Positions 44,880-54,149 of a DNA stretch of 64,000 nucleotides are shown here, one piece after another (position 1 is the stretch's first letter; each line of letters starts with the position of its first letter). The stretch lies in contig NW_003314314.1 of the NCBI RefSeq assembly GCF_000143415.4, positions 989,443-1,053,442 on the forward strand, in the 5' to 3' direction. Origin of the DNA: Selaginella moellendorffii. Taxonomy: Eukaryota > Streptophyta > Lycopodiopsida > Selaginellales > Selaginellaceae. The notes beneath the pieces are model-generated. The model did no database searches. It was not told the DNA's origin and worked only from the letters and a program-made list of their open reading frames with translations. Position numbers and translations under genes: made by a program.

Positions 44880-46802
44880 TCAGTGCATTTGAAGCACATT
44901 TGCTTCATCGAATTCAAGCTCTTCATCTCTGTTATTCGAGACGGATTTTCCAGTGTCAGTATACGTGTTCGCCAGCAACACGAAAGCCGCAGCGTCCTCC
45001 TCGTGTGCTAGAGCGGATTTGGCCGCCATAGCCCCTCGAGCAGTGTCATTGAAACTTCGACACGCACCGAGAAAGCATCGCCACTCGAGGCCGTCGGGCA
45101 GGAAGGGCATGTTGGCGATGAGATCTTTGGCATGCCGCAGATGCCCAGCTCGTCCCAGCAGATCCACCATGCACCCAAAGTGCTGCTTCGTCAACTCGAC
45201 GTGGTAGTCCATGCTAATCGACTGGAACACAAACTTGCTCGTTTTCACGTTTCCTGCTCGACTGCAAACCAAGAGAACAAGCACCAGGCTCGTGTCGTCG
45301 CACACCTCCGTCATTTGCATCGTGTGAAACGTCTCCAAAGCCTCGGAATGATGGCCGGTTTGGGTATTTGCTGCAATCAGAGCGTTCCATGTAGCGGTGT
45401 TTCGCTCGGGAAGTCTGGCAAACATATCCCTTGCAAAGTGTAGATGACCCTTTTGGGCATAAGCAGAAAACATAGCGTTCCACGACACTATGTTCTTCTC
45501 AGGCATTTGATCGAATAGCTGCTTGGCTTCTTCTAGACAACCACATTGCGCATAAGCCGCCACCATTCCAGTCCATAGTATGATCGTGTGCTCTTTCAGG
45601 CTTTGGAACAAAATTTTGGCTTCGTCCATATACCCGTTTTGGGCATAAGCAAATAATAAGGCACAGGCAGAGATGAGATCCTTCTCAGGCATGCTTTCAA
45701 ACAAGCACCTAGCCTCCTCGACTTTCCCGCTTTCGGCGTAGGCGGCAATCACTGCTGTCGACGACACTACGTTGTGCTCCGGCATCTTTTCGTAAGTTGT
45801 GATGGACTCCCGCAGATATCCGCTTTGCGAATATCCCGCCACCATGGCGTTCCACGTTACCAGATTCTTCTCCGGCATTTTGCTAAGAATCTCCTCTGCC
45901 TTTTTAAGATTCCCTGCCTGGGCATATGCCGAGAGCAGAGCATTCCAAGATATCACTTCCCACTCGGGCATCTCATCGAATACTCCCTGGGCTTGCTCTA
46001 GATACCCATCACCGGCATATGCTCCAATCATAGACGTCCAGGCAACGAGATTCCTTTGAGGCATCTCTCTAAACATTTTCTTAGCATGGTCTAGATGCTC
46101 GTTCTTAGCATATGCCACCAGCATTGACGTCCACGATACCATGCTCCTCTGCGGCATTTTATCAAACAAGGCCTTAACTTCTTGAAGATTCCCATCCTGA
46201 GCATATGCAGAAATAAGCGCGTTCCAGGAAACGGGATCTCTCTCAGGCATCTTGTTAAACAGACGTAAGGCATCTTCCAGATGCCCGTTCAAAGCATATG
46301 CCGCAACCATACCAGTCCAAGACACAAGATTCCGAAGTGGCATGGCTTCAAAGATGCGTTTGGCCTCTTCCACTTGCCCACTTTGGGCATATCCAGTCAG
46401 CATTGCGGTCCAGGAAATAAGATTCCTCTCTGGCATGCGATCAAAGAATTGCTTTGCCAGAGAAAGATTCCCATTCTGGGCATATGCTGCCATCGTAGCA
46501 GTCCACGACACCAGTGTCCGATCTGGCATTGTGTCAAACAGCAGCTTGGCTTCGTCTAGCTGACTGTTTCGTATGTATACGGATATCATAAGATTCCAGG
46601 AATAACAGTCTTTCTTGCCGAGAGCATCGAAGATCGCTTTGGCTTGCTTTAAACCCCGGCATTTCCCATAGGCTTCGATGAGCTTGTTTGTGAGGAACAA
46701 ATCGTGAGATCCAACTCGGTTTTCTATCTTCGCGTGGAAGCTCTCCAGAAAAGGAAGAGTTTTGCAAGATTGAATCACCGCAAGGCAGTCGCGACGATCC
46801 AT
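44880..46802 (-). CDS. Pentatricopeptide repeat protein, 31-residue repeat type (PPR-a)
   Basis: The gene is intronless, 640 aa. After an N-terminal repeat-like start (MDRRDCLAVIQSCKTLP) there are about fourteen uninterrupted 31-residue S-type repeats of the form SWNAMxxAYAQNGxLxEAKxxFDxMPERN, from roughly residue 68 to 500, followed by P/L-like repeats and a weak E-type region (LLGRAGHLRHAKDLIANMPF, WRCFLGACRSF). There is no DYW deaminase domain. PPR proteins bind organelle RNA; members without DYW can act in stability, splicing or with a separate deaminase. No clear organelle targeting peptide is seen. It shares a 78-bp divergent promoter with a sister gene. Confidence 0.92.
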   Translation of the reverse strand: MDRRDCLAVIQSCKTLPFLESFHAKIENRVGSHDLFLTNKLIEAYGKCRGLKQAKAIFDALGKKDCYSWNLMISVYIRNSQLDEAKLLFDTMPDRTLVSWTATMAAYAQNGNLSLAKQFFDRMPERNLISWTAMLTGYAQSGQVEEAKRIFEAMPLRNLVSWTGMVAAYALNGHLEDALRLFNKMPERDPVSWNALISAYAQDGNLQEVKALFDKMPQRSMVSWTSMLVAYAKNEHLDHAKKMFREMPQRNLVAWTSMIGAYAGDGYLEQAQGVFDEMPEWEVISWNALLSAYAQAGNLKKAEEILSKMPEKNLVTWNAMVAGYSQSGYLRESITTYEKMPEHNVVSSTAVIAAYAESGKVEEARCLFESMPEKDLISACALLFAYAQNGYMDEAKILFQSLKEHTIILWTGMVAAYAQCGCLEEAKQLFDQMPEKNIVSWNAMFSAYAQKGHLHFARDMFARLPERNTATWNALIAANTQTGHHSEALETFHTMQMTEVCDDTSLVLVLLVCSRAGNVKTSKFVFQSISMDYHVELTKQHFGCMVDLLGRAGHLRHAKDLIANMPFLPDGLEWRCFLGACRSFNDTARGAMAAKSALAHEEDAAAFVLLANTYTDTGKSVSNNRDEELEFDEANVLQMH

Positions 46803-46880
46803 CGTAGAAGCCCATCATGTAATCGACCAGCAAATGCCCAAGAACATCTCCCCGCCCAGACTCTTGGATTTGAATTTGAA
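46803..46880. promoter_or_regulatory. Short divergent promoter of two PPR genes
   Basis: 78 bp lie between the two ATGs, with no obvious TATA box. The frame of the right gene stays open upstream through this spacer, starting with a non-ATG codon, so its N-terminus could be longer only with a non-standard start. Confidence 0.45.
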
Positions 46881-49046
46881 ATGGATGCGCAGGGATATGC
46901 CTCCCTGGTCAGTGCGTGCGCTAGGGCGCGCGACCTCGACACGGGAAGGCTAATCCATGCCGATCTCCTGGCGAGCCCACACTCGAGGAATCGTTTCCTC
47001 TGCAATCGCTTGATCGAGATGTATGGAAAATGCGGCAGCGTGAAAGATGCGAAGCTCGTGTTTGATGGGATCGCGAATCCAAACATCTTCTCGTGGAATT
47101 TGCTGCTGGGAGCCTACGCCCAAAACGGGCATGTCGATGAGGCAAAGCTGGTGTTTGACAGGATTTCTCGGCCAGATCTCGTGTCCTGGAACTCCATGCT
47201 CACTGCTTACGCACAGTCCGGGGGAATTCAAGAGGCAAAGTGCCTGTTTGATCAAATGCCTCACAAAGATTCCATCTCCTGGAACGCCATGGCCACGGCA
47301 TATGCCCAGAATGGGAATCTACAAGAGGGGAAGAGAGTCTTTGACAGCTCTCCAAATCAAACCGTTGTTTCGTGGACGGTTATGATCACAGCATATGCAC
47401 ACAATGGGCAAATCGAAGAGGCCAGGAAATTATTCGACAAGATGCCACAAAAGAATGTGGTGACGTGGAATGTTATGCTTTCGGCATATGCCCAAAACAC
47501 GGATTTTGCCGAGGCAAAGAATATCTTTGACAAGATGCCCAAGCGTGACGTAGTGTCCTGGAACGCAATGTTATCGGCATATTCGCAAAACGGGCTTTTG
47601 GCACAGGCAAGGAGCCTTTTTGATGCCATGACTATTAAAGATCCGGTTTCATGGAACATTCTTCTCACGGCATATGCCCAGAACGGGCAAATGGACGAAG
47701 CGGAGGACTTGTTTAAGCGGATGCCTGAGAAGGACGCTGCCACGTGGAACGCCATGATTGGAGCTTACGCAGCGAACGGTCAGCTTTACGAGGCGAGAGA
47801 GTTGTTTGATCGGATGACGCAGAGGAATGTGGTCTCGTGGACGGCTATGATGACGGCGTATGCCGAGAAGGGGGACTTTAAAGAAGCGATGAGCATATTC
47901 ATGGAGATGCCACAGAGAAATGTGGTATCTTGGAATGCCTTGGTTTCGGCATATGCCCAGAAAGGATTCCCGGAAGAAGCAAAGAAGCTCTTTGATTTGA
48001 TGCCTCACCACGATGTCTCGTCCTGGACTTCCATGGTTGCGGCCTATGCCCAAAATGGACATATCGACCAAGCAAGAGCCCTGTTTGACAAGATGCCAAA
48101 TCGCAATGCCGTGTCTTGGAATACTATGATCGTCGCTTACGCAGAGGATGGCAATCTGGAAGAGGCGAAGAGATTGTTTGAGAAGTCTCCCAATCGTGAT
48201 ATTGTTTCTTGGAACTCTATGATCACAGCCTACGCATCAAATGGTCGCCTCGAGGAGGCCAAGGCATTGTTTGACGAGATGGAGAGAAGAAACACTGTGT
48301 CCTGGAATGCGATGATCGCGGGATACTCCCAGAACCATCGCTGCAAGGATGCTATTCTCTCGTTTCGAATGATGGACATTCAAGGCGTTCAAGCGGACGA
48401 AGTTACCTTTGCGGTGGTTCTGGAGGCTTGTGCAAATCTACACTTGCTCAAGTTTGGAAAGATCGTTCACTCGGAGATCCAGAGCCGGCGATTCAGGCTA
48501 GACAAGTCACTGCTCGGGAGTGCTCTGATCAATCTCTATGGAAAATGCGGGAGCCTGGACAACGCGAGGAAAGTTTACGATGATCTCGGGAGGAAAGACG
48601 TGGTGGCCTTGAACTCCATGATCGCAGCCTATGGACAGAACGGGCATGTCGACGAGGCTCTCGAAACCTTCGATTCCAAGGACTTGGAAGGCATTCGACC
48701 CAACGACGTGACGTTCATAGTTGTCTTGTTCGTGTGTAGCCATGCAGGGCTCTTGAAAGATGGCCAGGAATACTTCTCCTCAATGGTGAATGACTATGGC
48801 ATCCAACCTTGCCAAGAACACTATGGCTGCATGGTTGATCTCCTGGGACGAACGGGAAGGCTGGAAGGAGCCGAAAATCTCATCAAAGAAATGCCGTTTG
48901 AAGCCGACACTGTTACGTGGATGACACTGCTGGGCGCCTGTAGAGTTCATGGGGATGTTAAGAGAGCGAAGCGAGCGAGCAGGAAGCTCGATCGCTCGAG
49001 ACATTCATCGCGGTATTTGCTCTTGTCTAACACTGTCACTTCATAG
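46881..49046 (+). CDS. Pentatricopeptide repeat protein, 31-residue repeat type (PPR-b)
   Basis: The gene is intronless, 721 aa from the ATG at 46881 (MDAQGYASLVSACARARDLD). It has the same build as PPR-a: about fourteen consecutive 31-residue S-type repeats (for example VVSWNAMLSAYSQNGLLAQA), then a P/L-like segment (DEVTFAVVLEACANLHLLKFGK), further repeats and a shortened E-type end (DTVTWMTLLGACRVHGDV, then KLDRSRHSSRYLLLSN). No DYW domain follows; the frame stops soon after the E region. The likely role is sequence-specific organelle RNA binding. The close match in repeat style with PPR-a suggests a head-to-head duplication. Confidence 0.92.
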   Translation: MDAQGYASLVSACARARDLDTGRLIHADLLASPHSRNRFLCNRLIEMYGKCGSVKDAKLVFDGIANPNIFSWNLLLGAYAQNGHVDEAKLVFDRISRPDLVSWNSMLTAYAQSGGIQEAKCLFDQMPHKDSISWNAMATAYAQNGNLQEGKRVFDSSPNQTVVSWTVMITAYAHNGQIEEARKLFDKMPQKNVVTWNVMLSAYAQNTDFAEAKNIFDKMPKRDVVSWNAMLSAYSQNGLLAQARSLFDAMTIKDPVSWNILLTAYAQNGQMDEAEDLFKRMPEKDAATWNAMIGAYAANGQLYEARELFDRMTQRNVVSWTAMMTAYAEKGDFKEAMSIFMEMPQRNVVSWNALVSAYAQKGFPEEAKKLFDLMPHHDVSSWTSMVAAYAQNGHIDQARALFDKMPNRNAVSWNTMIVAYAEDGNLEEAKRLFEKSPNRDIVSWNSMITAYASNGRLEEAKALFDEMERRNTVSWNAMIAGYSQNHRCKDAILSFRMMDIQGVQADEVTFAVVLEACANLHLLKFGKIVHSEIQSRRFRLDKSLLGSALINLYGKCGSLDNARKVYDDLGRKDVVALNSMIAAYGQNGHVDEALETFDSKDLEGIRPNDVTFIVVLFVCSHAGLLKDGQEYFSSMVNDYGIQPCQEHYGCMVDLLGRTGRLEGAENLIKEMPFEADTVTWMTLLGACRVHGDVKRAKRASRKLDRSRHSSRYLLLSNTVTS

Positions 49047-49295
49047 TTTTGCAAGGTTTTAGATCTTTTCCCCAATTGCCAATATCATCACCAACAAAAG
49101 CAAATGACGAGCATCACTAGAAATCACAAACAAAGCAAAAACAACAATACTTTGCCACCAACAATGCAAAAACAACACGTTGCAGAGGATGATTACCATG
49201 AGATGATGAGATTTGGCACTCATTCGCTATTACCCATGATATAGTTGTGTGTGATCACTACACAATCAGATACACAATCAGAGAAAAAAAAATTT
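49047..49295. other. Convergent 3' spacer
   Basis: AT-rich sequence between the PPR-b stop and the methyltransferase stop; nothing recognised. Confidence 0.4.
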
Positions 49296-50804
49296 TCACC
49301 ACCATTGATGAGCAAGGACCCCAGAGGCCCTGAGAGACTGGAACAAAGCCAGGCATTGGGTGTAAGTGCGATTGTACTTTGCGCTCCGCTCGCCCGGGCA
49401 ACACTTTTGCCAGCGGTTGTAATGGCACTCGAGGAAGAGCTCGTCCACCAGGCAAATCGCGCCACTCTCGATAAGCCTGGGCAGCAGCTCAAACTCCGTG
49501 CCCTCCACGTCCATCTTCATCACCACGTAGTCGCTGGGCGCCACCGTGTCCGCCAGCCAGGCAGCAAAGTCGAAGCCCTGCACCGACGTGGACGTCCGAC
49601 GCGGCGCCGACGAGGACGCCGACTGTATCCTCCCCATGCTGTCGTCGCCCGCCGTACCGAACATCAGCGTCTCGTTCCTCGTCCACGCGGCGTACGGCAG
49701 CAGCGTCACGTCCCGGCGCTTGGCGTAGCCAGCGTGGAATGCCGCGTCAGCCTCGATGGCGTACACCGTGAAGTTCCTGCCGTACGTCGGGTACGCCTTC
49801 TTGAACCAGCCGCCAATGCTGGAGCCGTACGTGCGCGCGCCAACGTCCACGTACACGTGGCGGCTCCGGCCGTGGAAGTCCGACGTGTCGAGCAGGCGTG
49901 GCAGGTACTGGATCTTGGCCACGTTGCGCTTGAGCACTATCCACGGCTTGGCCGGCTCCTGGACGATCAACGGCTCCGCGAGGCGCATCGTGTGGCGCGA
50001 GATCTTGGGCGTACAGCTGGACGGCTGGATCGGCCTCTTCCTCATCACTAGCTCCGTGTCTAGCCCAAACGCGTCCACCGCCCGGACTTCCACGACCTCG
50101 GATCTCTCGAAGAGCGCCACCAGCGGATCCAGGCTGCGCAGCTGGTTGGCGGAGAAATTGTCGCCGCGGGCGTGGATGATGGCGTGGATCACCGCAATTC
50201 CCCCTGGCTTGAGCGTGCGCTCGATCTCCGACACGAATCGCGATGGCAAGAGGGCGTGATCGAAGACGTTGGAGAATTCGAAGTCGAAAGTGTCGCTGGG
50301 GAAGGGATGGCTGTGGATGTCGCCACGGATCACCAGCGGCGGCGCCGGCACGAGATCGATGCCAGTGGAATCCACCACGCCATTCTCCCTGAGAGCGAGG
50401 ACCTCCTGCCCTACCCTGGCGCCGATGCACAGCGCCTTGGATTCCCGGCGGAGGAGATCGCGCTGGATGAGCCGCCGGAAGATTGCCCCAAACGCATCCA
50501 CCTTGCGCCGCCAGTCCCTGCTCGTCCAGATCTTGCGCAGCTTGGCGTCGCTCGTCTTGCGCAGCTGGAGCTGGAGGTACTCGTCGTAGGAGGAGAAGCG
50601 GTGGCGCAGCGTGAGATCCTCGCCCGTCGCCGCGAATTCCTCCGCGATCATGAGCTGCTGCCGCGGCTGCCACTTGATCTTGGCCGCCGCCGCCGGCCGC
50701 GCCCCCGGATCATAGACGAGCTTGATGGAGAGGAAGGAGACTAGGGTAAGAATCAAGGCGAGGAAGAGGGGGCGGAGGAGAGAGCCGTGCCTGATCCACC
50801 CCAT
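49296..50804 (-). CDS. Membrane-anchored methyltransferase-like protein with FkbM-type C-terminus
   Basis: A single exon gives 502 aa. Residues about 10-31 are a signal anchor (LLRPLFLALILTLVSFLSIKL), suggesting a Golgi or ER type II membrane protein. The first Rossmann-like domain has ALCIGARVGQEVLAL, STGIDLVPAPPLV, FDFEFSNVFDHAL and ERTLKPGGIAVI, as in class I SAM methyltransferases (motif I reads GARVGQ). The second half has HVYVDVGARTYGSS, YAIEADAAFHAGY and VVMKMDVEGTEFELLPRLIE, typical of FkbM methyltransferases. Plant proteins of this double build are known but poorly characterised (DUF7870-type); substrate unknown. Base composition is very G/C-rich. Dinucleotides produce long open frames on other strands, which are not genes. 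Confidence 0.87.
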   Translation of the reverse strand: MGWIRHGSLLRPLFLALILTLVSFLSIKLVYDPGARPAAAAKIKWQPRQQLMIAEEFAATGEDLTLRHRFSSYDEYLQLQLRKTSDAKLRKIWTSRDWRRKVDAFGAIFRRLIQRDLLRRESKALCIGARVGQEVLALRENGVVDSTGIDLVPAPPLVIRGDIHSHPFPSDTFDFEFSNVFDHALLPSRFVSEIERTLKPGGIAVIHAIIHARGDNFSANQLRSLDPLVALFERSEVVEVRAVDAFGLDTELVMRKRPIQPSSCTPKISRHTMRLAEPLIVQEPAKPWIVLKRNVAKIQYLPRLLDTSDFHGRSRHVYVDVGARTYGSSIGGWFKKAYPTYGRNFTVYAIEADAAFHAGYAKRRDVTLLPYAAWTRNETLMFGTAGDDSMGRIQSASSSAPRRTSTSVQGFDFAAWLADTVAPSDYVVMKMDVEGTEFELLPRLIESGAICLVDELFLECHYNRWQKCCPGERSAKYNRTYTQCLALFQSLRASGVLAHQWW

Positions 50805-51451
50805 GGATCGATCGATGGGGGGAAAAGAATCTTGGAATTGCTGTACAAACCCAGGGGGACAATTTGGAGTGGCCTAGCGAGCACAGAAGCGGGCGGCGGT
50901 GTGATTCCCACCCACGAGGATCAAACAGCGAGAATGAATCGACTGTAGCGGCATGATTGCTGTTCGCCTCTCAACCTCATGCCATTCACGACGACGCCGA
51001 TTCCGCCACCGCCGCGCCACTCCTATCATCGCACCAACCGCCCACAAAAAGATAAAAGACCTTTCCCCCCTGCGCTACTGCAAACCCTAGAAAAACAGGA
51101 AGCCGCGTTGCCTCCTCTTTCCCCTTCCATTTAGTTTCCGTTGACTATAACGAGAAGATTAAACATGGAAAATTCCACGGTAAAGAGTAAAAGTGAAAGG
51201 TGAAATCAAAGTTGGTAGAGTAAAAAAGCACTCCTGTTTGATCAGTACGTATAAAGAATCAACTTTCTCATCAAATACAAAGCGTCATCTGAATGCAGAT
51301 GGTAGTGTCTACTACAAAGTAGAAAAAAAAGGAACACAAATCGATGATCAGAAGCATAATGCTACCGGAAGAATAATGCGAAGAGAATGAGACGAGGGGC
51401 CACAAAAAAAAAAAATTCCTGAAAACTCACAAGCATCGCTCGCGCAGTGTA
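50805..51451. other. Methyltransferase promoter region and AP180 3' region
   Basis: A telo-box-like AAACCCTAG lies near 51083. From about 51120 the sequence is A/T-rich with no gene recognised. Confidence 0.45.
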
Positions 51452-53952
51452 TCATATTAGGCCCGGATTCCCGAAAGGATTGTTTTGGAACTGTGGATTT
51501 GCATTTGGCGGCGCGGGAACACCGAAAGGATTGTGAGGATTGCGACTCATCATCTGCTGCTGCTGCTGCTGCTGCAAGAAGAGTGCCTGCTGATGTTGAG
51601 CCATGGCTGCCATTTGTACATTCGGCGGAGGAGCAAACTTGCCAGAAGCCATGAACGGGTCGTGGTTCATTGTGTCGAATGGATTCATCATCTGCGGTGG
51701 TCCGCCGTAGCTCGTCCCCGCCCCTCCTGCGTACTGTTGCTGCGGTCGTCTGGATAGCGCGTCGTCGTATAGGCTGTCAAGCGTCAGCTTGTCAAAACCA
51801 CCGGCCTGTGAAACGAAGAAGCAAAAGTGTGTGTCAAGAGATACACAGAAAAGTTGCAAACAAGGTTACCATACCAGTCTGCTCGAGCTGACAGCATTCT
51901 CGTTGCTGCTGGGATTGGTCACTAGAGCCAGCTCCCAACCGGTCGTGCCACTCTGTGGTGCCCAGGCTCCATTTGACTCCGAAGTGCCATTTGCCGTTGG
52001 ACCTGGCCGTATATATTTCGTTCGTTCGTTACGATGAACTGAATGCTAATCACTTACCGGAAGGAACAATGGCTAGTGCCAGCGCATTGCTTTCGTCCAA
52101 TGCTGAAGGGCTTGGAGCCATCTCTCCCAAGCCCTGTGACCATGAACGGCTATGTCAATAATGAACGAGAGACAAGCCAGACAAGCCATTGCTTACCAGA
52201 AGATCATTGCTCTCGAACGCGGAGCTTTGAATTGGTTTTGGTGGTGCTGGTGCTGGTGCTGGTGGAGCTTCTGGTGCGGGTTCGTCAACAGGCTCTGGTT
52301 CTGTTGGAGCCGCAGCGATCCGATTAGATATGAGACGTTCTCCATTATACTCGAGCTTCCAAAACAAAGTAGATTCATCAGCAATGCAACGTGCTGCCAG
52401 CTTCAGTTAGCTTACCGCAAGGTCCTTTGGTACTATAGCGAGACGAGGTGCATCTTTAACATACTCTTCCATCGTGGTCAAAAATGATTGAGGAGGCTAG
52501 AAACCAGAAAAGAAGATGTATAGTCAATGAAGAACTCATTGGTGGATACCTGTTCAAGGGTAGGAAACTGGAAGCTCCTAGCGAGATCCAACCCTTTGCA
52601 GATTTCGTAAAATTCTGATAGCCTTTCTGCCTGTAATCACTGTGTAGATGATACTTTGACGACAACAATAAACTTGAATTTACCTGCTGCCCTGCTCTTT
52701 TGTAGACTTCCAAAGCCTTTATAGCGTCATGTCGTTGCATCTCAAAGAACTAGAGCAGAAAGAAAAACAATTACGAACTAGAATACTACAAAGCAGATTA
52801 TTACCAACCTTGTCTACAAGATTGATAATCCCGTCATTTATTGCTCTGTAAAGCTTGAAGCTCTCTTTAAAAACCTGCGATGATTTAAAGTCATGATCAG
52901 CAACTACAAATGTTTCGGACTGAATCAAGCATACCAGACCCAAAGCGTACTGGATCACGTGGTTGCTCGTGGCAGCTCCTTCAGGCTGAATTTTTTTCAA
53001 GAATTACGGACTCGTATTTTGTAAGCATGAATGAAAGTAAACCTGGCATCCCATAAGGCGATGCAGAAGCTGTTGTAGAGAAGGTAACTGTTCTAGTAAG
53101 TCGATTGTGTCGAGCTCCCTGGTTCTGCTGTGACCCTGTTCCATCAATGCTCACTCATTGTACCGGGGAAAACGAGTGCGAGGACTAACCGATGAGCGCT
53201 CTGACTCGACATCGTATTTCAAAATCCGAAAGCACTCGAGCCGCTCCTCGAGAAATAATGCGTAAGTTCGGACCCAAGCCGAGTAGTCCCATGCTGGTAA
53301 GTTCAAAGTATAATCAACATCTACAAAGAAGATGAACAGATTGCCTTGCGTACCGTTGGGACTAGAATCGTCCTTGAAATTGGACAGGTTGAGGATATGC
53401 GCTCGGTTCCGTGAATAATTAATGAGCTCCTCGCGAAACGTTGGATCCCCCTCTCTGAGTGTCCGGTGGATCACCATGAGCGCCTTGAGGGCTACCTGTG
53501 AGCAAAGAGCATAAGTCCCGGATTCGCGTGTTTCTCAACTACGAGCTTACTTACGGTCCAAGTGTGGGTCTTGGAGATGCGCCTGGCAAGAGCGTGAATG
53601 CAGTAGGCAACGTCTGCTCTGGGCCTGGCGGCCGAGGTGGCAAGGAAGATCGCTGCGGCGAGTAAGAAAAAAGAAATCGATTGAGATGATACAATCCAAT
53701 TCATGCTAAGGAACTTGATGGCTAAATCTCACTTACTTCTGACATGCTTCTCTTTGGGAGGGCACTCGACATGATTCGTCGCCTTGACCACTGCAATGTC
53801 CAAGTCCTGGGAGGAGAGAAATCGGCATCGATCAATCGGAGAGACCGCAAGAACAGTACCTTGAATTCGCTGTTAACCTTGGCGAGGCCGACTTTGGTGG
53901 AATCCTTGAGCGCGCCGAGAGCTTTGCGAATCGTCTTAGATCCACCGGCCAT
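51452..53952 (-). CDS. ANTH-domain clathrin assembly protein (AP180/CALM family), many exons
   Basis: The first exon starts [27 protein letters not shown] at 53952, and the last ends NPFGNPGLI at 51454. Further exons carry [43 protein letters not shown] (ANTH core), [32 protein letters not shown]-like sequence, and [12 protein letters not shown] with LSEFYEICK. The tail is disordered and holds adaptor motifs: DPF (HDPFMAS), NPF (NPFDTM, NPFGVP, NNPFGN) and a glutamine run. The protein binds PIP2 and clathrin at the plasma membrane in endocytosis. It matches the plant CAP/ECA group (At5g35200 or At2g01600 type). Not every splice site was placed. Confidence 0.92.
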
Positions 53953-54149
53953 AGCTCTGAGCTTACCCTAGCGACGCGATCTAGTGACCTAGGAGCTGCG
54001 CAAATCCAATTGCGCGCTCATCCTCCCCCGCCATGCTCCTCCATGGATCTGAGACCTAAATAAAAACAAACACTCTCCATTTTCTCATTCATAAAGCCCA
54101 CACTGGCATTTGGCCAGGGTTCGAGTCCTGCCCTAACGGGGGAGCGCGG
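53953..54149. promoter_or_regulatory. Divergent promoter, AP180-like and TIC236 genes
   Basis: The 197-bp spacer has no clear TATA box. It includes CAGGGTTCGAGTCCTG near 54115, which looks like the T-arm of a tRNA but without the rest. Confidence 0.4.

Noticed and set aside
46700-46880. N-terminal extension of PPR-b by 59 residues
   Set aside because: The extension starts with a non-ATG codon and overlaps the start of the divergent PPR gene; the ATG at 46881 fits the family.
44900-48400. Regularly spaced repeats of about 93 bp resembling an array
   Set aside because: The period equals 31 codons and lies inside PPR coding sequence; it is protein repeat structure, not a CRISPR-type or satellite array.
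49747-50673. 308-codon minus-strand frame overlapping the methyltransferase gene
   Set aside because: It is out of frame with the recognised protein, rich in arginine and histidine, and lacks any domain.
54105-54140. tRNA-like T-arm before TIC236
   Set aside because: The stem pairs only with an eight-base loop and no other tRNA arm is found.
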